DNA of 35,336 bases from Deltaproteobacteria bacterium (GTDB taxonomy: Bacteria; Myxococcota_C; UBA6777): positions 1 through 35,336 of the forward strand of contig PCBK01000039.1 in NCBI GenBank assembly GCA_002731275.1. Direction: 5' to 3'. Shown one piece after another: positions 17,468-24,990 of this stretch (positions are counted from its first letter, which is position 1; every line of letters starts with the position of its first letter). Made by a program: the position numbers and the translations under genes. The notes beneath the pieces were generated by a model that had not been told where the DNA came from, ran no database searches, and was given only the letters and a program-made list of their open reading frames with translations.

Positions 17468-19105
17468 TCAGCGGCGTAGCAACCAGAAGATCAGGAAACC
17501 GATCGCAGCGATCGCGAGCACACTGCTTGCGATCGCGATCCACTTATTCGCGCCAGCAGAGGGAGAAGAGATCGGCTTGACAGGTGACAGCTCCCCTTCA
17601 TTGACTGTCTTGAATGGATCAGGATGACCTGCAAAAGGAGAGAGTGTATTACCTGGCGTGGTCTGCTCAAAAGGATCAGAGTCTCCGAGCTCATCGAACT
17701 CCTGTGATGTGATACCGACGTGTTCCTGTGCAGCTTGCTGTCGTGCAACCTCCAAGAGCGCCTCGGCAAGCTCGGCGTCCTCTCTCGTAGCGCGGTTATC
17801 GACAGGCTGATAATTGCTCAAATCGACCTGCGCACCGACAAGTGTCGGTCCAGAGAGGACATTCGAAAAGTCCGAAGAAGACGCTGTAGGTGGAGTGGGT
17901 GACGGAGTAGGATCGGGAGTGGCTGGCGCACGCAGAAATTCGTCCTCTTCGACATAGAGTTCACCGCTCTGTTTCGAGGAGAATGAATCAGGTCGAAGAA
18001 ACTCATCTGACGCAAACTCCTGTGATTCGAACACCTGATCGTCTTGCTCGGATGTTTCTTGCCTATCAGTTTCAGCAGGAGGTTGTGATGCGTATGAAGG
18101 AGGGCCGCTTGTGAGCTGCGTGGCGATCGGCGCGAGCGCTTCCCAGAAGGCCTTTGCAGAGGGAAACCGCTGCGCGGGTTCTTTCTCAAGAGCGCGCAGC
18201 ACAGCCTGCGCAAGCGCAGGAGGGATCTCCCGATCAGGACGCATACTTCGAGGATTTGGAGGTTGGGAGGACATATGTGCCATCGCGATCTCAAGCGTCG
18301 CCATCGCCCCTCCAAGCGAAGAGAACGGTGTCTTTCCTGTTAACATCTCGAACAAAATGATCCCCATCGAGTAGATATCCGATGCTGCAGAGACGCCCTT
18401 TGCTGAACATTGCTCAGGAGACATGTAGTATGGCGTCCCAAGTGGACCTTGTGTCAGATTTGTGATCTTGAGAGATTCTGCGTCCACGGGCTTCGCGATC
18501 CCAAAATCGATCACCTTCACAAAAAATGGGTCATCATCCCGTTTGATCAAGTGGATGTTTTCAGGTTTCAGGTCGCGGTGGATGATCTCTTCCTTGTGTG
18601 CTGCTTCCATCGCATCACAAAGCTGCTCAAAGATATGCAAACACGTTGACAATGAAGGTAGATCTTGTGGTTCTTTGAGTAACTTTCCAAGTGTGTGTCC
18701 TTGCAGATACTCCATCACGTAAAAGAAGCCGATCTGTGGCTCCTCCCCAAAATCATCGAAGACGCGCACGATGTGCTCGTTTCTCATCGAGATACTCGAC
18801 GTCACTTGCACCTCACGCTCAAAGCGCGCCTCCATCCCATCGAGCTTAAACAACTCTGGACGTAGGATCTTGACGACACGCTCGGGATCGCGACTCATCC
18901 GAACGTGGTGCGCGAGATAGACAGTCCCTCCGCTCCCCTCCCCAATCGCCTCTTTGAGTTGATACTTTCCAGCGATAAGTGTCAGCGGCAACTGGCACTT
19001 GGGACAAAAGGACAGGACATCCAACCCTGGCAGTTGCTCTTTTGCGCGCACCAAATCGTACTCACATCTGGGGCATACCTCAGGATTTCCAGCATTTTTC
19101 TTCAT
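17468..19105 (-). CDS. Membrane-anchored Ser/Thr protein kinase with zinc ribbon
   Basis: The ~545-residue protein begins with two CPxC pairs (C11/C14 and C34/C37), a probable zinc ribbon. The kinase domain follows at about 47-315: GEGSGGTVY glycine loop (55-63), K79 in VVKIL, HRDLKPEN catalytic loop (D178), DFG (200-202) and GTPYYMSPEQ activation segment, so it should be active. A low-complexity acidic/Ser/Pro region (about 330-515) leads to a C-terminal membrane segment (~520-542) ending in RR. Kinase and zinc ribbon would then face the cytoplasm. I prefer the ATG at 19105; a GTG four codons upstream is equally possible, and neither has a strong ribosome-binding site. Substrates cannot be told from the neighbours. 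Confidence 0.9.
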   Translation of the reverse strand: MKKNAGNPEVCPRCEYDLVRAKEQLPGLDVLSFCPKCQLPLTLIAGKYQLKEAIGEGSGGTVYLAHHVRMSRDPERVVKILRPELFKLDGMEARFEREVQVTSSISMRNEHIVRVFDDFGEEPQIGFFYVMEYLQGHTLGKLLKEPQDLPSLSTCLHIFEQLCDAMEAAHKEEIIHRDLKPENIHLIKRDDDPFFVKVIDFGIAKPVDAESLKITNLTQGPLGTPYYMSPEQCSAKGVSAASDIYSMGIILFEMLTGKTPFSSLGGAMATLEIAMAHMSSQPPNPRSMRPDREIPPALAQAVLRALEKEPAQRFPSAKAFWEALAPIATQLTSGPPSYASQPPAETDRQETSEQDDQVFESQEFASDEFLRPDSFSSKQSGELYVEEDEFLRAPATPDPTPSPTPPTASSSDFSNVLSGPTLVGAQVDLSNYQPVDNRATREDAELAEALLEVARQQAAQEHVGITSQEFDELGDSDPFEQTTPGNTLSPFAGHPDPFKTVNEGELSPVKPISSPSAGANKWIAIASSVLAIAAIGFLIFWLLRR

Positions 19106-19257
19106 CACACACTTCACGCTCTATGAGAAACCAACCACACACTCACACTCGGTGAAAAACCAACAAGCAAACGCGTTTGGTTAACAAAAAAACCCCTATA
19201 TGTCAATGAATCCCCCACGAAATCGTCTCCAACTTCCTCACCAAAAACGGACAGCGC

Positions 19258-20418
19258 TCAACGACCATACCCACGACATTTTCCAATGATCTCATTCATA
19301 ATTTCGGATGTCCCTCCACCGATTGGGAGCAGCCGCGCGTCTCGATATAGCCGCTCGACAAGAGTCTCACGCATATACCCCATCCCACCAAAGATCTGCA
19401 CTGCGTGGTCACAAACCTCAAGGGCGGCCTGTGCAGAGAAATTCTTGGCCTGACTGACCGCCTCAAGGACATGCTCTCCCCGACGCATAGCGTCGGCGAC
19501 CTGGTAATTCAGTGCCTTGGCTGCACGCACAAGTGTCGACATGTGCGCGAGCTTGTGACGTGTCACCTGAAACCCCATAATCGCACGACCAAAGGCCTGC
19601 CTGTCTCGCGCATATTGTTCCGCCTCAGCGAGCGCAACCTCGGCTGTCGCGTGACCTTGTGTTGCGAGCATCATCCGCTCGTTTTGGAAGTTTTGCATCA
19701 ACGCCACAAACCCACTGCCCTCCTCTCCAATGCGGTTCTCCACAGGGACACGACACTCATCAAAGCGCAACGTCGCTGTATCACTTGCCCGCCAACCCAT
19801 CTTCTTGAGGCTTTTGGAGACAGAAAACCCCTCTGTACCTTTCTCCACAACAAAGAAAGTCAACCCTGCATGTGGATCGGGGTCTGTACGAGCCAATACA
19901 ACCACCATGTCCGCTCGGACACCACTCGTAATGAAGGTCTTGGAGCCTTGAAGTACATACTCATCTCCCTCGCGCTTTGCCCGTGTCTTGATCCCTGCGA
20001 CATCCGAACCTGTATCTGGTTCTGTGATCGCCAACGCGGCAACTTGCTCACCTCGCAGGACAGGAGGAATCCAGCGCTGCTTTTGAGTCTCTGTCCCAAG
20101 CAATAATAACGGCGGTAAGGCGATCTCAAGACTCCCCAGACCAACCGCGACACCAGTACTCCCAGCCGCAAGCATCGCCTCTGTCGACATGATCATATGG
20201 AAGATATCCCCACCCCCACCGCCATACTCTTCGGGCATCGTCACACCAAGCAAGCCTGCTTCGGCGGCCTTTCGATGGAGCTCTTTGGGAAAAAACTCCG
20301 CCTCCTCCCATTCTACAACGTTTGGCACGATCTCATTTTGTGTAAAGCGCGCACACACTTCGTAAAATGCCCTGTGAGAGTCGTCCAAAAATCCCGCAAA
20401 AAATGGATCCAATGCCAT
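19258..20418 (-). CDS. Acyl-CoA dehydrogenase
   Basis: This 386-residue FAD enzyme would oxidise an acyl-CoA to the 2-enoyl-CoA and pass electrons to an electron-transfer flavoprotein. The family blocks are intact: AITEPDTGSD (FAD/substrate loop), GSKTFITSG, KKMGWRASDT, QAFGRAI.GFQ, and VQIFGGMGYM near the C-terminus. The usual catalytic Glu of short/medium-chain enzymes is Gly here (GGGTSEI), while a Glu lies on the other site in QNERMM (E247), the arrangement of isovaleryl-CoA and long-chain enzymes. Branched-chain or long-chain acyl-CoA is therefore likely, though not proven. GAGGAG lies seven bases before the ATG at 20418. No partner beta-oxidation genes are nearby. Confidence 0.92.
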   Translation of the reverse strand: MALDPFFAGFLDDSHRAFYEVCARFTQNEIVPNVVEWEEAEFFPKELHRKAAEAGLLGVTMPEEYGGGGGDIFHMIMSTEAMLAAGSTGVAVGLGSLEIALPPLLLLGTETQKQRWIPPVLRGEQVAALAITEPDTGSDVAGIKTRAKREGDEYVLQGSKTFITSGVRADMVVVLARTDPDPHAGLTFFVVEKGTEGFSVSKSLKKMGWRASDTATLRFDECRVPVENRIGEEGSGFVALMQNFQNERMMLATQGHATAEVALAEAEQYARDRQAFGRAIMGFQVTRHKLAHMSTLVRAAKALNYQVADAMRRGEHVLEAVSQAKNFSAQAALEVCDHAVQIFGGMGYMRETLVERLYRDARLLPIGGGTSEIMNEIIGKCRGYGR

Positions 20419-20477
20419 CACATCACTCCTCTTGAGGCCGTTGAAAGGAAAATGTCACAAAGAAAATGTCGTCTGCT

Positions 20478-20525
20478 TCAACACATGTTGCATTTTCCAG
20501 CACAACATGCCTCACAAGACAACAT
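20478..20525 (-). CDS. Possible 15-residue Cys-rich peptide
   Basis: The tiny frame encodes MLSCEACCAGKCNMC and has GGAG four bases before its ATG. Five of 15 residues are cysteine. It sits 60 bases upstream of the acyl-CoA dehydrogenase start on the same strand and could be a leader peptide or chance. A hairpin (CATGTTG with CAACATG, 20483-20509) overlaps it. Confidence 0.2.
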   Translation of the reverse strand: MLSCEACCAGKCNMC

Positions 20526-20536
20526 CTCACTCCAGG

Positions 20537-20644
20537 TCAAGCAGGCTTACAACAGCAGCCTGAGGCCGGCATATCGCTTTGTCTTTCACGACAATGGAAA
20601 GCAGCACAGTCCTTCACCACCTTACCACAACCGCAGACTGGCAT
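20537..20644 (-). CDS. Possible 35-residue Cys-rich protein
   Basis: From an internal ATG the frame gives a 35-residue peptide starting MPVCGCGKVVKDC and ending GCCCKPA, with seven cysteines placed as CGC...C...C...CCC. The composition resembles metal-binding mini-proteins. It has no clear ribosome-binding site, and the frame is open further upstream, so the start is unknown. I do not recognise a family; it may not be a gene. Confidence 0.25.
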   Translation of the reverse strand: MPVCGCGKVVKDCAAFHCRERQSDMPASGCCCKPA

Positions 20645-20758
20645 GTGGGCATAGATGTTGCTGAAGACACATACCAAAGATAGCCACTCATCTCTGCGTC
20701 CCTCACAGCGAGGAAAGATGACATGATCCCCCACATCACAACCAACAGGGAGCCAACC

Positions 20759-21061
20759 ATGAGACGACGACCTTACCGAAGAGACCCAACCCCAGCACCT
20801 CCCAAACAACCTCAACCACACACTCCTCTCAAGCTCAAACTCGCCAGACTCTACACAGCGCTCGGGACATTGTTCTTTTTTCTGCTCGTGTGCGGTGAGT
20901 GTTTGTTCGGCGATCCTGTTGAGACGTTACCTGGCATACTCTACGTCGGCGTGTTGTATCTCGTTGGTGGTCTGACCTTTCAGGCCGTCTTACAACGCGA
21001 ACAACAGGAGCTCCCTCCCAAACCCCACTCACGACCAAGAAAGCGCAACAGGATGCGGTGA
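20759..21061 (+). CDS. Small two-segment membrane protein, unknown
   Basis: I do not recognise this 100-residue protein. It has an Arg/Pro-rich cytoplasmic-looking N-terminus, two hydrophobic segments (about 32-48 and 56-76) and an Arg/Lys-rich tail, so both ends probably face the cytoplasm. The ATG at 20759 has AGGGAG seven bases upstream. Its last 33 bases overlap the end of the convergent DUF523/DUF1722 gene, so the two transcripts are antisense at their 3' ends. Confidence 0.6.
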   Translation: MRRRPYRRDPTPAPPKQPQPHTPLKLKLARLYTALGTLFFFLLVCGECLFGDPVETLPGILYVGVLYLVGGLTFQAVLQREQQELPPKPHSRPRKRNRMR

Positions 21062-21976
21062 CAGGTACACCTGTTGTTTGAGCCACGGCATCACATCGTG
21101 TCCCTCAATCACCTCCTTCAGCGCCTCCCGCAACACATACAACGCCAACGTTCCGTCAGTATAATCACGTAACTGTTGTTCCAAACGCTTCCGTACAGGA
21201 GCCGGAACAGCCCGCTTCATCATCCCGAAGAGATGCATCACAGTGTTGACATGATCCCCTTTTTGAGGCGGCGTCATGAGCGCTTGAGACATTAACTTCG
21301 CGTACGCATGACATGTCTGTTCCATCCCTCTCTGTTTCCACTGCGCAACGAGCGGCCCCATTTTCCGATAACATGACTGATCGTAAGACAAGAACAACAT
21401 CTTGTGACTTGCGTGAAAGGCCTGTAACTGCGCAGCAGTTTGCCCCTCCTCTTGCCATGCCTTCCAGCGCGCATGTGTGAAGATCTGTGTCAAAAAGTGT
21501 TCCTGTTCCTCCACGTCATCAAGCCCTTTTTCGGAACGCACAAAAGGTACACTCTCTACAGCACACAACGCCTCCGCGAAGAGGCCCCGCCCAGCCTCAA
21601 CGACCTCTCCTTCTGTATCGAATACATCGACACCTGCAAGACCACAGCTCGGCGATTTGCTCTTAAGAATGACACCATCCAGAGATAACGCTCGCCATCT
21701 TTCGAGTTGCTGCTCGATCCACTCCATCATAGCGGGAGTATAATCGCGATGAGACTCCCAACCGATCATCTCATTCTGTTGCATCCCCTGTCTCAAAAAA
21801 ACAGGTTCACGTGGAATGCCCATTCCGGCGCCGGCTTCAGGACATATCGGACACCACTCGACGTGTGGTCCGAGTGTCTCAACAAGGAATGTATGTCTCT
21901 TGTCTCGGCCGTCATAGCGAACCGGCTCTCCCAAGAGACACGCACTGATCCCAACACATGGCCTGATCGTACTCAT
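21029..21976 (-). CDS. DUF523-DUF1722 two-domain protein
   Basis: The 315-residue soluble protein joins DUF523 (about 1-155: GISACLLGEPVRYDG, CPE.GAGMGIPREPV, LKSKSPSCG) and DUF1722 (about 190-305: HKMLFLSYDQSCYRKMG...). The same pairing is known from bacterial YbgA-type proteins, which are often found near DNA photolyase genes. DUF523 cysteines (C7, C13 and SCG) suggest metal or redox chemistry, but the function is not established. The ATG follows GAGGTGGGGG; a TTG one codon earlier is possible. The neighbouring epimerase-like gene ends 33 bases upstream on the same strand, so the two are probably co-transcribed. Confidence 0.85.
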   Translation of the reverse strand: MSTIRPCVGISACLLGEPVRYDGRDKRHTFLVETLGPHVEWCPICPEAGAGMGIPREPVFLRQGMQQNEMIGWESHRDYTPAMMEWIEQQLERWRALSLDGVILKSKSPSCGLAGVDVFDTEGEVVEAGRGLFAEALCAVESVPFVRSEKGLDDVEEQEHFLTQIFTHARWKAWQEEGQTAAQLQAFHASHKMLFLSYDQSCYRKMGPLVAQWKQRGMEQTCHAYAKLMSQALMTPPQKGDHVNTVMHLFGMMKRAVPAPVRKRLEQQLRDYTDGTLALYVLREALKEVIEGHDVMPWLKQQVYLSPHPVALSWS

Positions 21977-22009
21977 CAACCCCCACCTCTCGTGTCCCCA
22001 AAAGAGAGC

Positions 22010-22888
22010 TCACTCATTACGACCCTTCCCCCACCCCAACGCATTGATCATTTCGGTGTATCCTTCTTTGTACGTTGGGTAGGAGAAAACATACCCTTCG
22101 TCGAGGAGTCGTGTGTTGCGGCATCGTTTGTTGCTTTGGGCTCTGCGGCTTGTGGACTGTGTATCGGATTCGAGAGGTACAGGAGCGCCCATTTGTTCGG
22201 CCATCCATCCATACACCTCCCGCTTCGAAGCAGGCGCACAATCAACCCCGAGATAACAGTCCTTGGGTGTCTCAATTTGGATAAGGTGATGAAGCATCCC
22301 AGCACAATCAGCTCGATGGATGCGGTTTGTGTAGTGTGTTTTGCCTGGATGGAGCGTCGCCTTACCTTGCCGCACGTTGTTGAGCAGCCTTGTGCGTTCT
22401 GGCCCATAAATCCCCCCCAATCTCACAACAGTCGCAGGGATCGAGGATGCCAAACACAACGTCTCTCCCTGACGTACATATTGTCCAGAGAAGTGCGTAG
22501 GCTGTGTAGGTGACGCCTCATCAACCCACTCTCCATCGGTCTGGGCATAGACGCTGGTGCTAGAGACAAAGAAAAGGCGACGTGGTGGTGTGTCCCTTTG
22601 TTCGTAAACATCGAGGATGTTGCGAACGCCTTCTGCATACGCCCGACGATAGCGCTCCTCATCAAAGCCCCCTGCTGAGACGGCATACACAATGACATCG
22701 ACATCAGGTAGCGTCTGGAGGCTGTTAGGCTGGGTGATATCAGCCTGGACAGGCTGCACAAAGGACGGCAACGTCTCGACGTGTCTTTTCGCCCCCCAGA
22801 CCATGTATCCATCGTTGGAAAGACGCTCCGCGAGCGCTGTTCCGACATAACCACAACCTACGATCAAGATCCGTTCTTTGCTCTCCAA
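22010..22888 (-). CDS. NAD-dependent epimerase/dehydratase-like protein
   Basis: The 292-residue product starts with a Rossmann loop, ILIVGCGYVGTALAERL (the G-x-G-x-x-G type), and carries FFVSSTSVYAQTDG and RLGGIYGPER as in extended short-chain dehydrogenases. It resembles the YeeZ-like group, whose substrates are unknown. The usual YxxxK catalytic pair is not evident: the expected site reads YVRQGE, so activity is uncertain. The start is TTG, chosen because AAGGA lies seven bases upstream. It lies between a kinase gene (33 bases upstream) and the DUF523 gene, all on the minus strand with short spacing, so the three may form one operon. Confidence 0.8.
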   Translation of the reverse strand: MESKERILIVGCGYVGTALAERLSNDGYMVWGAKRHVETLPSFVQPVQADITQPNSLQTLPDVDVIVYAVSAGGFDEERYRRAYAEGVRNILDVYEQRDTPPRRLFFVSSTSVYAQTDGEWVDEASPTQPTHFSGQYVRQGETLCLASSIPATVVRLGGIYGPERTRLLNNVRQGKATLHPGKTHYTNRIHRADCAGMLHHLIQIETPKDCYLGVDCAPASKREVYGWMAEQMGAPVPLESDTQSTSRRAQSNKRCRNTRLLDEGYVFSYPTYKEGYTEMINALGWGKGRNE

Positions 22889-22921
22889 CGCACTTTCCTT
22901 TCAAAAACAACATCTGTCATC

Positions 22922-23773
22922 TCATTGATGGTGAGGCAGAAAAACATCCGCCCCCATCTCCTCAATGGCATCTTGCAACATACTCTTCACGACCACCGCA
23001 GAGCGAGGGCGCTGTCCTGGTTCCTTCTGAAGTAACGATGCGACGAGCCGCTCCCACTTCGTCTCAGCAAAAGCAGACGCACATTCACCGAGGAGCGGTG
23101 GTGAATCCTGAAGCACGAGCATCGTGTGTTCAAAAAAACTCTCCCCTTCGATGGGGAGCGCTCCGGTGAGACATTCAAACAAGATAACACCGAGCGCATA
23201 AAGATCAACGGCAGGTGTGAGTGTGACTTTGCCCCGAATCTGCTCGGGAGCAAGATAAAGGGGTGTCCCAACTGCCAACCTTTTGGAGGAGCGCGCTTGG
23301 GGATACAAGCAAGCAACCCCAAAATCCAACAACACGACGTGTTGGAATCTGTCGCCAAGAACAAGTAGGTTGGAGGGAGTCAAATCACAATGTATGACGC
23401 TCCTTTGGTGGACGCTCTCCAAGACTGTACACAATTGTTTCGCGACTTCCCCGAACCACAACACCGATAACCTATCCTTTGCAAGCACATCTTTGAGCAC
23501 CAAGCCATCCAGCCAGTTGAGGACGAAATACATTCCAAACCGTTCATCGACTCCTTCGCTCACGAACTCCACGACATGAGTATCCTGACATCGCTTTGTG
23601 AGCGCAATCTCCTGCTGAAATTGACGGATAGCCTCAGACTCTGTTGAACGTAAACGCTTCAACGCGACACGCTGTCCTGTCTCGACGTGCTGCGCGAGAA
23701 AAACATCAGACGTCCCTCCACGTCCCACACGTCGAAGTAAACTCCAAGGACCACATCGTTCAAACTTTACCAT
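22922..23773 (-). CDS. Ser/Thr protein kinase, atypical catalytic loop
   Basis: The 283-residue protein is a bare kinase domain without a membrane segment, hence cytoplasmic. The glycine loop GRGGTSDVF (17-25), K39 (VALKRL), E55, D130 and DFG (150-152) are present, followed by GTPLYLAPEQ. The catalytic loop reads HCDLTPSN: the Arg of HRD is Cys (a non-RD kinase), and the following Lys is Thr, a position also changed to Ser in many myxobacterial kinases. It is probably active without activation-loop phosphorylation, which is inference. The start at MVKFERCGPW is preferred because the domain begins there; the longer frame adds 21 unmatched residues. It heads a possible operon with the epimerase-like and DUF523 genes. 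Confidence 0.87.
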   Translation of the reverse strand: MVKFERCGPWSLLRRVGRGGTSDVFLAQHVETGQRVALKRLRSTESEAIRQFQQEIALTKRCQDTHVVEFVSEGVDERFGMYFVLNWLDGLVLKDVLAKDRLSVLWFGEVAKQLCTVLESVHQRSVIHCDLTPSNLLVLGDRFQHVVLLDFGVACLYPQARSSKRLAVGTPLYLAPEQIRGKVTLTPAVDLYALGVILFECLTGALPIEGESFFEHTMLVLQDSPPLLGECASAFAETKWERLVASLLQKEPGQRPRSAVVVKSMLQDAIEEMGADVFLPHHQ

Positions 23774-23969
23774 CTGCCCATGTCCCCACGTTCTCCTTTT
23801 TGAGAGCGAGCATCCAACGATGTCGCACAAACGCAACCATCACCCTGACAACAACGATCTCTGTATGGTGTTGTCTGAGGACTCTTTTCGAGACACACTA
23901 CCCTACCAAAAAACGAGTCATAGCCGAATAGAATCTTGACTTATTCGTGCGTGCTTGGTACCCCTATGA

Positions 23970-23991
23970 CAATCATTTATGGCAATCATTT
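23970..23991 (+). promoter_or_regulatory. 9-base direct repeats upstream of the redox cluster
   Basis: CAATCATTT occurs at 23970-23978 and 23983-23991, 13 bases apart and ~75 bases before the cytochrome lipoprotein start. A regulator-binding site is possible; no standard -10/-35 pair stands out. Confidence 0.25.
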
Positions 23992-24065
23992 CGTGGTTCA
24001 ACATCACCATACTATGACCTACTGCGGGAATCACTGGCGGAATAACAGAAACATTGAGGTGTAAC

Positions 24066-24869
24066 ATGACCAGTAGAAGAGTGTTTTTTGCGCTTGCTAT
24101 CCTCTTGTCCTTCGCGCTCATAAGCTGCAAAGACAAGACCACGCCCAAGAAAAGAAAGGCGCCCACAAAAAGAAGAGAGACCACCAAGCCCAAGAAACGG
24201 GTGGAGAAAAAAGTAGAGAAGAAAAAAGACGACGGCGAAGTCGACATGAAGAAAGAACACTTTCGCCTCGCAAACAAAGTCCTCGACGCTGTCATCGAAG
24301 GTAGCCTGGACAAAGCCAAAAAAGCCGGTGAGTGGCTCGCATCTGCAGACCGTCTCAAAGAGCTCCCCAAAGCGTGGGCACCACACTGGAAAGGTGTACA
24401 AGACGCAGGAAAGGCCCTCACAGAGGCCAAAGATCAACAAGCTGCTGCGCTCGTTGTCTCCAAGCTCGCTGTCGCTTGTGGTGCCTGTCACACAGCCATG
24501 AAGGCCAAGATCAAGCTCAAAGACGTCCCACTCAAAGATGGACCCAAAGGCACCAAGTCATACATGCTCCGTCACATCTGGGCTGCTGCTCGTTTCTGGG
24601 AAGGGCTCTCCACTCCCGACGACAAAGCCTGGGTTAAGGGTGCAGAGGCGCTCGCAAAAGACAAATACCTCCACAAAAAACTCTACGCAGCCAAAAGCAA
24701 ACTGCAAAAAGAGATCCGTGGTTGGGCCAAATTTGTCTACAAGATGGGCAAAAAAGCAGCCAAGCTCAAGAAAACCAAAGACCGCGCTAAGTTGATGGGA
24801 ACGCTCATGCAAGGTTGCTTCCACTGCCACCAAAAAATGTATGTGGATCTCAAGCAATTCCCACACTGA
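24066..24869 (+). CDS. Dihaem cytochrome c lipoprotein
   Basis: The 267-residue product has a lipoprotein signal ending LISC (Cys21), then a strongly Lys-rich linker (about 22-62), then a helical domain. Two haem-attachment motifs are present: CGACH (138-142) and CFHCH (251-255), ~113 residues apart. Helical spacing and Lys/Ala-rich composition suggest a two-domain helical-bundle cytochrome; the precise family is not clear to me. It should be anchored in the periplasm or at the outer membrane as an electron carrier. GAGGTG lies six bases before the ATG at 24066. It is the first gene of a plus-strand redox cluster, 121 bases before the cyclic-nucleotide/flavoprotein fusion. Confidence 0.85.
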   Translation: MTSRRVFFALAILLSFALISCKDKTTPKKRKAPTKRRETTKPKKRVEKKVEKKKDDGEVDMKKEHFRLANKVLDAVIEGSLDKAKKAGEWLASADRLKELPKAWAPHWKGVQDAGKALTEAKDQQAAALVVSKLAVACGACHTAMKAKIKLKDVPLKDGPKGTKSYMLRHIWAAARFWEGLSTPDDKAWVKGAEALAKDKYLHKKLYAAKSKLQKEIRGWAKFVYKMGKKAAKLKKTKDRAKLMGTLMQGCFHCHQKMYVDLKQFPH

Positions 24870-24990
24870 GCCGCTTGACATCCAGTTCCTCCCCCCCCGA
24901 CTCTTCATAGAGGTCGTCCTCTCGAAGATGCCAATATCCGCAAACAACATATCCAATCGCTTTGACTGACCCAACTCCAGGGAGAATGAA

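Larger units (their letters stand above)
20419..20758. other. 340-base intergenic stretch
   Basis: This lies between divergent genes: acyl-CoA dehydrogenase (minus) and a small membrane protein (plus). It holds two possible tiny Cys-rich frames on the minus strand, listed separately. No convincing promoter or terminator was seen. Confidence 0.5.

Noticed and set aside
19405-20106. 233-residue plus-strand frame opposite the acyl-CoA dehydrogenase
   Set aside because: It is a shadow of a complete, well-conserved enzyme on the other strand.
23936-23964. TTGACT and TACCCC as a sigma-70 promoter for the dihaem gene
   Set aside because: The spacing is right (17 bases) but the -10 box matches the consensus at only two positions.
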